Part shown: positions 1 to 9,594 of the stretch, piece by piece
Numbering within the stretch: the stretch's first letter is position 1
Layout: each line of letters starts with the position of its first letter
From: Vibrio harveyi NBRC 15634 = ATCC 14126 = KCTC 12724
GTDB lineage: Bacteria; Pseudomonadota; Gammaproteobacteria; Enterobacterales; Vibrionaceae
Direction of reading: 5' to 3'
Assembly (NCBI RefSeq): GCF_001591145.1
Contig: NZ_BCUF01000031.1
Span: 1-64,000 of the forward strand
Length of the DNA: 64,000 bases
The notes under the pieces: generated by a model
What the model was told of the DNA's origin: nothing
What the model saw: the letters and a program-made list of their open reading frames with translations, nothing else
Databases searched by the model: none
Translations under genes and position numbers: made by a program

Positions 1-19
1 TAAACAGACCCTACTGACT

Positions 20-1720
20 TTATGAGATTGAGCTTAAGTCTCTTTTCGGCGGACGCATTCTTTGCGTCTCTTGCCAGTTCGGAGCAATCCAAACCGGTGT
101 GTTATTCGATTGTTCGAGTACGTTCCCCAAGATCATGTCCGCGGCACGCTCTGCGACCATGATGGTTGGGGCGTTTAAGTTGCCATTCGGAATGGTTGGG
201 AAGATGGATGAATCCACCACGCGCAAGCCTTCAATGCCGCGCACTTGGCAGGCTTCATTCAGAACTGCCACTGGGTCATCGTCTGCACCCATTTTGCAGC
301 TACACGATGGGTGGTAAGCACTTTCTACATTTTGCTTCACCCATTCATCAATCGCTTCGTCGCTGGTGATGTTAAGACCGGGTTGAATTTCTTCACCGCG
401 GAATGCATCCATTGCAGGTTGATTGAGGATTTCACGCGTTAGACGAATACAGTCTCGCCAATCCTGCTTATCTTGCTCCGTCGAGATGTAGTTGAACTCG
501 ATTTTTGGCTTGTCATTTGGGTTGGCAGAAACCACTTCGACACTGCCGCGACTCTCAGGCTTGTTTGGACCAACATGCACTTGGAAGCCGTGACCATCAA
601 ATGCCGCACGCCCGTCATAACGCATTGCTGCTGGTAGGAAGTGATATTGAATGTTTGGCGATTTCAATCCTTCACGAGAACGGATGAACGCGCACGATTC
701 AAAGTGGTTGGTTGCACCCAGACCTTTGCGCGTCAGAATCCATTCCGTACCAATCAAACCTTTGCTGATCAAACCTAACTTGCTGTTAAGCGTGATCGGC
801 TGTTTGCAGTGATACTGGAAATACACTTCAAGGTGGTCTTGCAAGTTCTTACCCACACCTTCTAGTGCGTGTTTCACTTCAATGCCCGCTTTCTCAAGCA
901 CAGTCTTAGGACCAATACCCGAGAGTTGCAGCAGTTGTACCGAGCCGATAGAACCCGCGCTCGACACAACCTCTTTGTTGGCGAAACACTGTTTGATTTT
1001 GCCAGATTGTTCAAACTCAATGCCGACCGCTTTCTTGCCTTCAAGCAAAATGCGATGAGCCGTTACGCCTTTCATCAAGGTGAGGTTGCTGCGCTTTTTT
1101 GCACGGCTTAAGTAAGCGTTAGAGGTAGAGGCTCGCACACCTTTGTCTACCGTCATATGCATCGGACCGAAGCCCTCTTGCTGATAGCCGTTGTAGTCTT
1201 GCGTTTCTGGGTAGCCTGCATCTTTACCCGCTTCAATAAACGCTTGGTAAAGTGGGTTCAACTTCATGTCGTTGCCGTTGCACGTCCCTACCGGACCGCT
1301 GTCGCCACGGTATTCGTCTGCGCCGCCTGTCCACGTTTCCGCTTTACGGAAGTACGGCAGACAAGCTTGGTAGTTCCAGCCTTTTGCGCCTTCTGCTTCC
1401 CATTGGTCAAAGTCACAAGCATGACCACGAACATAAACCATGCCGTTGATCGAAGAGCTGCCGCCTAACACTTTGCCGCGTGGACAATGCAGTTGGCGTC
1501 CGTCTAAACCCTCTTCCGCAACCGTTTCGAACTGCCATGCGTACTTTTCAGTGTTCATTGGGTATGACAGCGCCGTTGGCATTTGAATGAATATGCTCTT
1601 GTCTGAGCCACCCGCTTCCAGCAGTAAGACTTGGTGCTGACCGCTTTCACTCAGGCGATCTGCCAAGACACAGCCTGCCGAGCCCGCACCGACGATGATG
1701 TAATCGTAGTGTTGTTGCAT
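20..1720 (-). CDS. betA: Choline dehydrogenase BetA
   Basis: Flavoprotein of the GMC oxidoreductase family that oxidises choline to betaine aldehyde at the membrane, the first step of glycine betaine synthesis. The N-terminus carries the FAD-binding motif [15 protein letters not shown]. The C-terminus has the family block [13 protein letters not shown] with the catalytic-region His, then [16 protein letters not shown]. The open frame extends to 1765, but the ATG at 1718-1720 follows a strong AGGAGG ribosome site and puts the FAD motif at the N-terminus, giving 566 aa, normal for BetA. It is the third gene of betI-betB-betA. In Vibrio a proXWV-type transporter usually follows, which would lie outside the window. 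Identification is firm. Confidence 0.95.
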   Translation of the reverse strand: MQQHYDYIIVGAGSAGCVLADRLSESGQHQVLLLEAGGSDKSIFIQMPTALSYPMNTEKYAWQFETVAEEGLDGRQLHCPRGKVLGGSSSINGMVYVRGHACDFDQWEAEGAKGWNYQACLPYFRKAETWTGGADEYRGDSGPVGTCNGNDMKLNPLYQAFIEAGKDAGYPETQDYNGYQQEGFGPMHMTVDKGVRASTSNAYLSRAKKRSNLTLMKGVTAHRILLEGKKAVGIEFEQSGKIKQCFANKEVVSSAGSIGSVQLLQLSGIGPKTVLEKAGIEVKHALEGVGKNLQDHLEVYFQYHCKQPITLNSKLGLISKGLIGTEWILTRKGLGATNHFESCAFIRSREGLKSPNIQYHFLPAAMRYDGRAAFDGHGFQVHVGPNKPESRGSVEVVSANPNDKPKIEFNYISTEQDKQDWRDCIRLTREILNQPAMDAFRGEEIQPGLNITSDEAIDEWVKQNVESAYHPSCSCKMGADDDPVAVLNEACQVRGIEGLRVVDSSIFPTIPNGNLNAPTIMVAERAADMILGNVLEQSNNTPVWIAPNWQETQRMRPPKRDLSSIS

Positions 1721-1739
1721 TACAAATCCTCCTGACTGA

Positions 1740-3200
1740 TTAGGCGTAAGGGCTGTCGAAATCACCCAAATGCACTAACACGCTCTTGGTTTGGGTGTAA
1801 TGCTTAAGGGTCTCGACACCATTTTCACGTCCAATGCCAGACAGTTTGTAACCGCCAACTGGCATTTCAGCTGGGGAGTCACCCCAGGTGTTAATCCAAC
1901 AGATTCCTGCTTGGATTTGGTGAATGACGCGGTGCGCACGAGAGAGGTTTTGCGTGAAAACACCAGCCGCAAGTCCGTAATCGGTTTTGTTAGCACGAGC
2001 AATCACTTCGTCTTCATCACTGAACTTAAGCACTGACATTACGGGACCAAAGATCTCTTGCTGCACGTGCGGCATGTCGTCTTCGCAATCAGTGAAAACC
2101 GTTGGCACAACAAAATTGCCGCTCGCCAAACCGTTTTCTGTGACTTTGTAGCCGCCGGTTAATAGCGTTGCTTTGCTTGCTTTCGCTTGTTCAATTGCGG
2201 AAAGGACTTTTGATTCGTGCTCTTTGGAAATTAGCGCGCCAATTTGGGTTTGCTCATCAAGCGGATCGCCAACCACCAGCAGTTCGGTACGTTTCTTAAG
2301 TTGAGCGACAAACTCATCATAGATACCTTCATGAACGAACACGCGAGTACCGTGTGTACAAACCTCACCTTGGGTGTAGAAGTTTGCAACCATTGCAGCA
2401 GAAACCGCGTCGTCTAGCTTGGCATCATCAAAAATGATCATTGGAGATTTACCGCCAAGTTCCATAGTGACTTGCTTTAACGTCGCAGCACTGTCACCCA
2501 TCACGACTTTGCCCGTACCGGATTCGCCAGTGAAAGAGACTTTAGCGATGTCCGGATGTGCGGTGAGCATCTGCCCTACTCGGTAATCACCTTGAATAAC
2601 GTTGAACACGCCATCCGGCAATCCCGCTTCGCTGTAGATTTCTGCCAGTTTGAGTGCGGTTAACGGAGTTTCTTCTGATGGCTTAAAGATCATCGCATTA
2701 CCTGCAGCAAGCGCAGGGGCAGATTTCCACATCGCGATTTGAATTGGGTAGTTCCACGCACCAATACCTGCACAAATGCCCAGAGGCTCGCGGCGAGTGT
2801 AGAAAAACTGCGATTCATTCAGCGATTGCTGTTCGCCATGCATGCTAGGCGCAAGACCTGCGTAGTATTCGATCACATCAGCGCCCGTTGCAATGTCTAC
2901 GCAATTCGCTTCTTGGATTGGTTTGCCCGTATCCGCGACTTCTAATGCTGCCAGCTCGTCGTTTCTTTCACGGAGTAGCGCCACCGCTTTAAGCAGGATA
3001 CGACTGCGTTCTGTCGCCGTCATGGCAGACCAAATCGCAAAACCGCGCTTGGCAGATTCAATTGCCACTTGCATATCTTGCTGGTTAGCCTGCTTCACAT
3101 TTGCAAGCGGTTCACCATTGGCTGGATTGTATGTGGTGAAGTGTTCTTCTGAGCATCCTAGGTGCATGGCACCATCGATGTAGTGTGCTTTCATATCCAT
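1740..3200 (-). CDS. betB: Betaine aldehyde dehydrogenase BetB
   Basis: NAD(P)-dependent aldehyde dehydrogenase converting betaine aldehyde to glycine betaine. Family motifs are visible: MELGGKSP with the general-base Glu, and [12 protein letters not shown] with the catalytic Cys. I chose the ATG at 3198-3200 (protein starting [10 protein letters not shown], 486 aa). The open frame runs upstream to 3335, but those residues overlap betI and do not look like ALDH sequence. A second ATG two codons in (3192-3194) is an equally possible start. The stop is 19 bp before betA and the start is 16 bp after betI, so the three genes form one operon. Confidence 0.94.
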   Translation of the reverse strand: MDMKAHYIDGAMHLGCSEEHFTTYNPANGEPLANVKQANQQDMQVAIESAKRGFAIWSAMTATERSRILLKAVALLRERNDELAALEVADTGKPIQEANCVDIATGADVIEYYAGLAPSMHGEQQSLNESQFFYTRREPLGICAGIGAWNYPIQIAMWKSAPALAAGNAMIFKPSEETPLTALKLAEIYSEAGLPDGVFNVIQGDYRVGQMLTAHPDIAKVSFTGESGTGKVVMGDSAATLKQVTMELGGKSPMIIFDDAKLDDAVSAAMVANFYTQGEVCTHGTRVFVHEGIYDEFVAQLKKRTELLVVGDPLDEQTQIGALISKEHESKVLSAIEQAKASKATLLTGGYKVTENGLASGNFVVPTVFTDCEDDMPHVQQEIFGPVMSVLKFSDEDEVIARANKTDYGLAAGVFTQNLSRAHRVIHQIQAGICWINTWGDSPAEMPVGGYKLSGIGRENGVETLKHYTQTKSVLVHLGDFDSPYA

Positions 3201-3216
3201 TTGAAGGTTTGACTCT

Positions 3217-3816
3217 TTATTTTTGTTTTGAGTAGAACGTGAGTTGTTTGTCGAGATAGTCGTTGATGATGATGCGTGCTTTCTCGGCATCGATGCCTTG
3301 TGGGTTGAGCGTTCCACGCAGCCAAATGCCATCAATCAGTGACGCAATACCATGCGCTACTAGCTCTGCTTGGTCATTATCCAGCAAAGCTTTTAATTCT
3401 TTTTTTAGGTGAGAAAGGAGGCGTCGTTCATTCACTCGTTGCAGACGTTTGAGCTGGGCGTCATGCATGGAGTACGACCAGAATGCCAACCACGTTTTTG
3501 CCACTTGGTTCTCGGCTTGGAAACCCACAAAGTTGCCGTCGATGATGGCATTAATACGTTGATGATGCGCATCAGCCGGCAGTTGGCTTAGGTTCTCTTT
3601 GATGGTGGCAGAAAGCTGGCGCAGGATTTCACGCATGGTCTCTTCTAACAAGCCGTGCTTTCCACCGAAATAGTGATTAATGATCCCTGTTGATACCCCT
3701 GCTTCTTTGCTGATCAACGAGATACTCGCGGCGTGCAAACCTACTCTGTCGATGACCGACATCGTCGCTTTGACTAGCTGCGGTTTTCTGATTTCAGGCA
3801 TCCCAACCTTGGGCAT
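3217..3816 (-). CDS. betI: Choline-responsive TetR-family repressor BetI
   Basis: TetR-type repressor of 199 aa, the usual BetI size. The N-terminal helix-turn-helix (about residues 25-60) includes [22 protein letters not shown], and a helical ligand domain follows. BetI is known to repress the bet genes and release DNA when choline is present. It is the first gene of the minus-strand operon betI-betB-betA, the classical autoregulated arrangement. In V. harveyi the operon is also known to be under the quorum-sensing regulator LuxR. Start ATG at 3814-3816 follows a weak AAGGATG-like site. Confidence 0.93.
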   Translation of the reverse strand: MPKVGMPEIRKPQLVKATMSVIDRVGLHAASISLISKEAGVSTGIINHYFGGKHGLLEETMREILRQLSATIKENLSQLPADAHHQRINAIIDGNFVGFQAENQVAKTWLAFWSYSMHDAQLKRLQRVNERRLLSHLKKELKALLDNDQAELVAHGIASLIDGIWLRGTLNPQGIDAEKARIIINDYLDKQLTFYSKQK

Positions 3817-3872
3817 TTTGCATCCTTGTTATTTTTAATTGAACGGTTAGTTAAATATAAAATGCCTTAAAT

Positions 3873-3892
3873 TTAGTTCGAACTCAAACTAA
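3873..3892. promoter_or_regulatory. Candidate operator in the bet promoter region
   Basis: TTAGTT (3873-3878) and AACTAA (3887-3892) form a 20-bp inverted repeat with TTCGAA near its centre, 57 bp upstream of the betI start. A related AAC-GGTTAGTT segment lies at about 3842-3854. A dyad just upstream of a TetR-type repressor gene is a likely BetI operator, but LuxR or another regulator could use it. Confidence 0.4.
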
Positions 3893-4357
3893 TTATCTAG
3901 AAAAAATGACAGATACAGCCGAATCATTTCGACTACAATCATTACTAAAACTTGAGAAAAGATAGAGCTTACGAAGATTTAATACGTAAAAACAGAAAAA
4001 TAAAAACCTTTAAAATCAATAATTAGGATTTTTATAACGCAAATTATAGATACAAAGACTCATGAAGACCCCGTTCTTATCAAAAGTACAAACAAAGACA
4101 AATACAATGAGCTCAAACATTTTCTACACATTTTATTTTTAAGTTTATTAATTGACCAAGGAATGGCATACCACTTCACCACAGCGAATCCACAGCAACA
4201 AAATGTAAACGTTTCGTGTCAATTAAAATCGCCCAGTACAGCAAGGAAAACAACGAACCGGAATAGCTAGGTGTCTCCGAGTCGTTTGACGCCCCTATTT
4301 AGTTAACTAAGAGCGAGCTTCAGCAAAACGACTTTCATTTTCGCACTCAATATTTCT

Positions 4358-4374
4358 GCTGAATTTGATTCAGC
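4358..4374. promoter_or_regulatory. Inverted repeat GCTGAAT-3-ATTCAGC, upstream operator copy
   Basis: Perfect 7-bp arms GCTGAAT (4358-4364) and ATTCAGC (4368-4374) separated by TTG. The same arms recur at 4471-4486, about 113 bp downstream, next to the start of the DUF4432 gene. Two copies of one dyad at this spacing suggest a repressor that loops DNA or an activator plus operator pair. Confidence 0.55.
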
Positions 4375-4470
4375 AATCAAAAAGATCATTAAAAAACCCT
4401 CTAATGAGCATATTGATCACAACTCATATCAGCCTACTTTGCTCAAAAATAGCGCAATTTATATAATAAT

Positions 4471-4486
4471 GCTGAATCGATTCAGC
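4471..4486. promoter_or_regulatory. 16-bp perfect palindrome, promoter-proximal operator
   Basis: GCTGAATCGATTCAGC is a perfect 16-bp palindrome ending 36 bp before the ATG at 4523. It shares both 7-bp arms with the repeat at 4358-4374 but has a 2-bp spacer. It overlaps the expected promoter, with the AT-rich TATATAATAAT just upstream at about 4460-4470 as a possible -10 region, so a repressor bound here would block transcription. Confidence 0.6.
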
Positions 4487-4522
4487 AATACTTAGATTTG
4501 AAAAATAAATAAGGAATAAAGG

Positions 4523-5749
4523 ATGAAAAATTCGTACATCGCTTGTACCGCTATGCTACTCGGACTCACTACCCTACCTGTTTCTTCAGCAGAATTTGTT
4601 CTAACTAATTCTGCTTTAAATCAAGACGTTGGAGATTGGAAAATGACTAGTCGCTCCCTCGGCTTTAATCCAGACTTGCCCTTCAGCATTGAAAAAAAAC
4701 GTTTGCACGGTGGAAAACAATTTGGTGTTGATGTTCTCGTCATAGACAACGGCATTTTGGAAGTTACCCTTATCCCAACTCGTGGGATGGGCATCTTTGA
4801 TGTCAAAATGGATGGAGAGCGAATTCTTGGCTGGGACTCACCTGTCAAAGAGATCGTTAACCCAGCATTCATCGAGCTGGAAAGTCGCAATGGTCTTGGC
4901 TGGCTCGATGGGTTCAATGAAATGCTTGTACGTTGTGGGTATGAATGGACAGGTCACCCGGGCGTTGATGATAACGGTCAGCTTCTAAGCCTGCATGGTC
5001 GAGTCCAAAATACACCCGCTTCTACAGTAAAAGTGATCATTGATGATAATCCCCCACACAGAATTAGGGTGCAAGGTACCGTTTCAGAACGCACTTTCAA
5101 AAAAGCAGAACTGGTGACTCATACAGAGTTATCAATACTGCCAGGTAGCAACTCATTCTCTCTACACGATAAGTTAACCAACATGTCTGACTACGATGAC
5201 GAGTACCAGATTATTTACCACTCTAACTTTGGTAGACCTATTCTTGAAAAAGGGGCGAAGTTTTCCGCAGCAGTCAAGGAAGTCTCTCCATTCAACAACT
5301 ACGCAAAGGCGGGCTTAGATAGTTGGCAAACCTATCAAGGACCAACAAAAGGCTATGATGAAATGGTATTTAACTTGAAGCCAATAGGTGACGATTCCGG
5401 ACAAAGTTTAGCGGTGCTTCACAACAAAAAAAGCGATAAAGGTGTGGCGCTCAGTTATAACGTAGAGCAACTGCCTGTACTGACACTATGGAAAAATACC
5501 GATACATACAAACAGGGTTATGTGACTGGCATTGAGCCCGGAACCAGTTACGCCTACAACACGAAGTACCAACGCCCATTAGGCTTAGTTCCAACCATAC
5601 GAGCAGGTGAAAGCAAATACTTTGATCTAACCTACTCAGTACTTAGAAACCAAAATGAAGTCAAACAAGCACTCACCGAAGTCGCTAAAATCCAACAGGG
5701 TCAAAAAGTGGAACTGATCAGCAAGCCACTCGTAAACCTAGATAATTAA
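4523..5749 (+). CDS. Exported DUF4432 (aldose epimerase-like) protein
   Basis: 408 aa with a cleavable signal peptide (about residues 1-23, ending PVSSA), so probably periplasmic. The body matches what I know of DUF4432, a galactose-mutarotase-like beta-sandwich family. Segments typical of it are TLIPTRGMGIFDV, IEPGTSYAYN and the Arg/His-rich core (HSNFGRP, LSLHGRV). DUF4432 proteins usually sit with sugar-acid or pentose catabolism genes and are thought to isomerise or bind sugars. Here the gene stands alone between an operator region and a terminator, so the substrate is unknown. AAGGAATAAAGG precedes the ATG. An exported member is somewhat unusual. Confidence 0.75.
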   Translation: MKNSYIACTAMLLGLTTLPVSSAEFVLTNSALNQDVGDWKMTSRSLGFNPDLPFSIEKKRLHGGKQFGVDVLVIDNGILEVTLIPTRGMGIFDVKMDGERILGWDSPVKEIVNPAFIELESRNGLGWLDGFNEMLVRCGYEWTGHPGVDDNGQLLSLHGRVQNTPASTVKVIIDDNPPHRIRVQGTVSERTFKKAELVTHTELSILPGSNSFSLHDKLTNMSDYDDEYQIIYHSNFGRPILEKGAKFSAAVKEVSPFNNYAKAGLDSWQTYQGPTKGYDEMVFNLKPIGDDSGQSLAVLHNKKSDKGVALSYNVEQLPVLTLWKNTDTYKQGYVTGIEPGTSYAYNTKYQRPLGLVPTIRAGESKYFDLTYSVLRNQNEVKQALTEVAKIQQGQKVELISKPLVNLDN

Positions 5750-5769
5750 CAATGCTTCAGCAATAAAAG

Positions 5770-5788
5770 GAGCCGCGATGTGCGGCTC
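5770..5788. terminator. Bidirectional hairpin terminator, GAGCCGC family
   Basis: Stem GAGCCGC / GCGGCTC with loop GATGT, between convergent genes ending at 5749 (plus) and 5818 (minus). There is an A-run upstream and CTTAATCT downstream, so it can serve both strands. Its stem recurs at four other places in the window. Confidence 0.8.
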
Positions 5789-5817
5789 TTAATCTAATGT
5801 ATGCTTTAGGAAGTCGA

Positions 5818-6891
5818 CTATCGAGAACTAGCAGCAATCAGCGCTTCCATCTCAGAAACGTGCTTGCTTAGCGGTTCACCTTTCGCGCCACAAACACGAT
5901 TTCGTCCTAAAGTTTTGGCTTGGTACAAAGCCTTGTCTGCTCGACGATAGGTTTGCTCAACCGAACGATTGATTGCCGTAATGCCACCACTGACCGTGAT
6001 GCCCAATACACTTTTCGACTGAATGATTTCTTTCAGACGGTAAATCGCTTCAAACGCGTTTCGAGTATTGGTCTCAGGCATAATGATGGCAAACTCTTCT
6101 CCCCCAACACGTGCAACAATATCAGTTTCACGACACTCCGACTTCATCAATCTAGCGAGGTCTTTGAGTACGGCATCGCCCACATCATGACCGTGCTGGT
6201 CGTTGATTTGTTTGAAATGGTCAATATCTATGATGGCTAAGGTGGCATTAGAAACCCCATATCGACCGGCGATGTTTGCGTAGCGAGCTAATTCTTCGTC
6301 AAAACGACGACGGTTCCAGCACGCCGTTAAAGGATCTTTTTCTGCTAAGTTCTTTAATTTGCTCTCTAGTCGAGCACGATGACTAACATCTCGAAAACTC
6401 ACGACATAACGATCTCGCGTACCTACCCCCACTTTATAATGTGTGATGTGCACATCTAACGTTAAGCGGTCTCCAAAACGATTGGTCACTTTGATCTCGT
6501 CTTTCCAATTCGCTTTAGCGCCCAACTTAGTAAGTGCTTCATTTAATGGACGAAAGCCAAACTGCTTTAGATTTTCACCATTTAATTGTTCACTTGTGTA
6601 CCCCGTCAGCCTCAAGAAACTTTTGTTGACGTAGTCTACTCGCAAATGTTGATCGAGAATCACCACACCAATGACTGAGTGAGCAGCAATACTGGCAATC
6701 TTTTCATCAATTCGTTCGCTCTCAAGATAATAATTACGAATAACCATCAATAACCCGATGGCAAAAAGCATCAGTGCCTGCCAACTGTAATCATACGTAA
6801 GTGTGTAAATACCCCAGCCGGTTATCGTCAACAGATAAACAATGGGCAGCAACTTCCGTTTATTGTCGTTAGTAAATTGTCTCGCATTCAT
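5818..6891 (-). CDS. Membrane PAS-GGDEF diguanylate cyclase
   Basis: 357 aa. Two hydrophobic segments near the N-terminus (about residues 15-33 and 37-52) anchor it in the inner membrane. A PAS domain follows (about 60-180: HSVIGVVILDQHLRVDYVN, YVVSFRDVSHR), then a GGDEF domain (about 185-345). The active-site loop reads VARVGGEEFAII, the functional GGEEF form, and DIDHFKQINDQHGHDVGD carries the metal and substrate residues. It should therefore make cyclic di-GMP in response to a PAS-sensed signal. I see no EAL domain. It is a single gene. Confidence 0.93.
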   Translation of the reverse strand: MNARQFTNDNKRKLLPIVYLLTITGWGIYTLTYDYSWQALMLFAIGLLMVIRNYYLESERIDEKIASIAAHSVIGVVILDQHLRVDYVNKSFLRLTGYTSEQLNGENLKQFGFRPLNEALTKLGAKANWKDEIKVTNRFGDRLTLDVHITHYKVGVGTRDRYVVSFRDVSHRARLESKLKNLAEKDPLTACWNRRRFDEELARYANIAGRYGVSNATLAIIDIDHFKQINDQHGHDVGDAVLKDLARLMKSECRETDIVARVGGEEFAIIMPETNTRNAFEAIYRLKEIIQSKSVLGITVSGGITAINRSVEQTYRRADKALYQAKTLGRNRVCGAKGEPLSKHVSEMEALIAASSR

Positions 6892-7097
6892 GACGTATGC
6901 TCCGAATAATTCAATGAGCAGAGGTTATTCAATTCGGAGAATAGAAATTTACCAATTCGCGCCACTGGTTTATCGCTAACCTCGCTCTGACAAAACAGAC
7001 AAAGTGATTGATTGTTCGCAAATGTCGCTTAATGGCAATTTTTGTTATCCATTTCTCCCTACCTTATTCGTCAACTTATTTGAATTAGGAAACAGAA

Positions 7098-7418
7098 ATG
7101 AAAGCACGCAATGCCCTTTTAATCTTATTGACGAGCACAATTGGCTTTAACGCTTACGCGATTACAGACGCCAGCAAGATCGGTGCGAATGCAGGAGCAA
7201 TGAGTTATTGCTACGACCACGTCGCCTCTGGCAAAGACAAATCGAAATACCGTTTGTTGAAGCTGAAAACACTGGAAGAGTATCAAGACCTAGACAGCGG
7301 TGACCGAGCAAGAGCCTTAGTAATGAAGAAAGCCGCTGAAGATGGAGAATACCTTGGTGACCCGTTAGATAAATCTCGCTGTAACAGCTTAAGAAAAATG
7401 TTGTTCGTAAAATATTAG
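7098..7418 (+). CDS. Small exported protein of unknown function
   Basis: 106 aa with a signal peptide (residues about 1-21, ending NAYA). The mature part is about 85 residues, charged, with two cysteines (SYCYDHV and KSRCNSL) that could form a disulfide in the periplasm. TTAGGAAACAGAA precedes the ATG, and a strong terminator follows 20 bp after the stop, so it is transcribed alone. I do not recognise a named family, although similar small periplasmic proteins occur in vibrios. Confidence 0.75.
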   Translation: MKARNALLILLTSTIGFNAYAITDASKIGANAGAMSYCYDHVASGKDKSKYRLLKLKTLEEYQDLDSGDRARALVMKKAAEDGEYLGDPLDKSRCNSLRKMLFVKY

Positions 7419-7436
7419 TCGATCAAGTGTCCGACA

Positions 7437-7467
7437 AAGCCATCACTGTTTAGTGGTGGCTTTTTTG
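7437..7467 (+). terminator. Intrinsic terminator after the 106-aa gene
   Basis: AAGCCATCACT and AGTGGTGGCTT pair around GTTT, with one G-U pair, followed by a run of six T on the plus strand. Confidence 0.85.
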
Positions 7468-7595
7468 TATCTGTAATCCACTCATCATAAATTCACCTTG
7501 GTTATTTATAACCATTCCAAGCAATACTCATTTTCTATCTTTACGTGCGAGGTGGCGCCAAATGGTAAGTCCCTAATCTCACTTATTCCTACTAT

Positions 7596-7621
7596 GTCGC
7601 TACAGGGTATGCATTGAGCGA
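7596..7621 (+). promoter_or_regulatory. Structured leader hairpin before a 53-aa gene
   Basis: GTCGCT (7596-7601) and AGCGAC (7616-7621) can pair across a 14-nt loop, 34 nt before the ATG of the small gene at 7655. A second possible pairing joins ATCTCA (about 7577) to TGAGAG (about 7643), which would cover the weak GAGAG ribosome site. This suggests a leader that controls translation. The folding is my reading and is not demonstrated. Confidence 0.35.
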
Positions 7622-7654
7622 CAGGAGTCCCCCACTTAAAAATGAGAGACCAAC

Positions 7655-7816
7655 ATGACTTACGCAGAGTTCAAACAAACTGATTTACACACGTGCCTTA
7701 CTGTTGCTGGCGAATTGATGGTAACGATTGGTAAAGTTGCTTTTAAAGCCGTAAAAATTTTTAGCAAAGCCTTTGGCTGGTTGGTAATAAAAACCTATCG
7801 TTATGTGATGAAGTAA
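7655..7816 (+). CDS. 53-aa membrane-associated small protein
   Basis: ATG at 7655, TAA at 7814-7816, reading MTYAEFKQTDLHTCLTVAG then a basic amphipathic/hydrophobic stretch with KVAFKAVKIFSKAFGWLVI and ending YRYVMK. The lysine-spaced hydrophobic helix could sit at the inner membrane. Support for a real gene: a GAGAG site 8 bp upstream, a perfect terminator palindrome starting 38 bp after the stop, and a structured leader. I do not recognise a family. It is too short for usual gene callers and may be unannotated. Confidence 0.6.
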   Translation: MTYAEFKQTDLHTCLTVAGELMVTIGKVAFKAVKIFSKAFGWLVIKTYRYVMK

Positions 7817-7853
7817 GCCCTACAAGCCCTTTCACCAAAACCTTTTTAGTCCG

Positions 7854-7883
7854 AACCGCGCCTTATTTAAGGCGCGGTTTTTT
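7854..7883 (+). terminator. Strong intrinsic terminator
   Basis: AACCGCGCCTTA and TAAGGCGCGGTT form a perfect 12-bp stem around TT, followed by a T-run on the plus strand. It ends the transcript of the 53-aa gene. Confidence 0.9.
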
Positions 7884-8290
7884 GTTTGTCTTGTTTGTAT
7901 TTCATCAGCCCTTTTATGCTTTACCCAGGTAACCTTGAGACGCTTGGGACATCTCCGTCTCTTTCCCCTATCTTTTTACTTTACGCACGCCATCTAATAA
8001 CCAGCCAGTAACGATGTCGCTCTAAGAGATGAAATCTCTGCCTCTGTCTTCTCCTATACCGCTTAATTTAAGGTGCTCTCCCTTCGACACTCCCGTGGTA
8101 GAACATAACTAAATTCAATGCTAGAAGAACATTACGGCGCTCTCGATAGCCAATACGGATGAGTTTAAAATGGGCACGATGGTTTAACACGAGTAGATGT
8201 TGGCAGTAAGAACCAAATGGATGAAGCCAACAATAGATTAGCCGAGAAGGTTTTTGAAAAGTGACATACACTCTAATCCCAAGACGCAAA
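7884..8290. other. Intergenic region without a convincing gene
   Basis: About 400 bp between the terminator at 7854 and the one at 8291. A 73-codon minus-strand frame (8068-8289) crosses it but has no ribosome site and no protein character I recognise. I see no RNA gene or repeat. Confidence 0.5.
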
Positions 8291-8313
8291 AAAGGCGCTC
8301 GATGAGCGCCTTT
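8291..8313 (-). terminator. Terminator of the amidohydrolase gene
   Basis: AAAGGCGCTC / GAGCGCCTTT around GAT, directly after the minus-strand gene ending at 8332, with a T-run on the minus strand. Confidence 0.85.
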
Positions 8314-8331
8314 GAAAACAGGATAACTTGT

Positions 8332-9594
8332 TTATAATGTGTTCTTATAAACCACACCATCTTTCATGATGACTTTCTTAGTTTCGTCTTTCATTACACA
8401 ATCAACACCCTCAAGTGGATTCCCGTCGACGATAAGTAAATCTGCATACGCACCTTCCACAATTTGACCTAATTTGCCTTCTTGATAAGGGTGTTTGTAA
8501 GTCGACAATTCAAACAAACGGCCACAGTTTGAAGTTGCCATGCGCAGTGCAGTGATGGTGTCGAACGTTTTTTCAATCGCACCAAGCTCTTGCATCTGAC
8601 TTTCATGAACGTTTGCTTTACCGACACAGTCAGTACCAAACGCTAGGTTTTGAATATCGTATTTCTTGATAAGCTCAGCAGACTTAAACATTGCCTTACC
8701 AACGCGTTCTGTCTTGCGGTAAGTCTCTTCGTTTGGCAGCGGGATCTTACGCTCCGCAATCAGTGATGACGTGAAGTATGACGGAACAAGCCAAATGCCT
8801 TTCTCTTTTACAATTTGAGCGATTTCATCGTCCATAATAGTAGCGTGCTCAAAGGACATTACACCTGCTTCTGCTGCACGTTTCATCGCTGGTGCTGTGT
8901 GAATATGAGCCGCGACATAGGTACCATAGTCGCTTGCCGCTTCCACCGCTGCTTTCATTTCATCTAACGTGTATTGCAACGTATCCAGCGGGTCGAAGGT
9001 AGAGGATGCACCACCACCTGCCATCACCTTGATTTGGGAAGCACCCATGAACAGTTGCTCACGAACAGCTTTTAATACTTCAGCACGACCATCCGCGACT
9101 TTAAACGCGCCCGTCTTCATCAGTGGCGAGTCTTCATGACCGCTCGCTAGACGTTCTTGCGCTTGGTTTTGGCGGTAGTCTGAGTGACCACAAGTTTGCG
9201 AAATCGCCGCCATACAAGGCAAAATTCGAGGACCTTTGGCGTAACCTTTATCGATGCTGTTTTTCAAGCCCAGTGTGTTGCCAGCAACATCACGAATGGT
9301 CGTAAAGCCACGCATCAACATCTCTTCAGAAATTCTCGCAGAACGAATCGCAATCTCTTCTCTCGTCATACCATCTAGCTCATTAAAGCCTGCTGAAAGC
9401 GTGATGTGTACGTGCGCATCAATCAAGCCTGGCATCACCGTTTTGCCTTCTGCATCGATGATTTGCTCAGCATTCGAGTCATCCACTTTCCCGATTTGTG
9501 TGATTAAGTTGTTTTCAATCAGAAGGTCCACGTTCTTCAGAAGTTGCTCATCCACACCGTTAAACACGTTTGCATTTTTAATTACGATACTCAT
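8332..9594 (-). CDS. Metal-dependent amidohydrolase
   Basis: 420 aa, cytoplasmic (no signal peptide). The N-terminal strand-rich domain leads into the metal motif MPGLIDAHVHIT (about residue 60), the hallmark HxH of the amidohydrolase superfamily. A candidate bridging Lys lies in SQIKVMAGGGAS (about 190), further metal-ligand His in VAAHIHTAP and SFEHATIMD, and the catalytic Asp in AFGTDCVG. The C-terminus GQIVEGAYADLLIVDGNPLE is typical of the Xaa-Pro dipeptidase/imidazolonepropionase-related branch. Substrate cannot be told from sequence: cyclic amides, dipeptides and organophosphate-like compounds are all known in the group. It is monocistronic with its own terminator. Confidence 0.85.
   Translation of the reverse strand: MSIVIKNANVFNGVDEQLLKNVDLLIENNLITQIGKVDDSNAEQIIDAEGKTVMPGLIDAHVHITLSAGFNELDGMTREEIAIRSARISEEMLMRGFTTIRDVAGNTLGLKNSIDKGYAKGPRILPCMAAISQTCGHSDYRQNQAQERLASGHEDSPLMKTGAFKVADGRAEVLKAVREQLFMGASQIKVMAGGGASSTFDPLDTLQYTLDEMKAAVEAASDYGTYVAAHIHTAPAMKRAAEAGVMSFEHATIMDDEIAQIVKEKGIWLVPSYFTSSLIAERKIPLPNEETYRKTERVGKAMFKSAELIKKYDIQNLAFGTDCVGKANVHESQMQELGAIEKTFDTITALRMATSNCGRLFELSTYKHPYQEGKLGQIVEGAYADLLIVDGNPLEGVDCVMKDETKKVIMKDGVVYKNTL

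Larger units (their letters stand above)
3893..4522. other. AT-rich intergenic region between betI and the DUF4432 gene
   Basis: About 630 bp, strongly AT-rich, between divergent genes. It holds upstream promoter sequence for the bet operon on the left and two matching inverted repeats before the plus-strand gene on the right (listed separately). I see no ORF with a ribosome site and no RNA gene. Confidence 0.6.

Noticed and set aside
1721-1765. Upstream extension of betA to 1765
   Set aside because: The AGGAGG site and FAD motif place the start at 1718-1720. The extension overlaps betB.
8068-8289. 73-codon minus-strand reading frame
   Set aside because: No ribosome site, no recognisable domain, and an odd composition rich in Leu, Arg and His as expected from chance translation.
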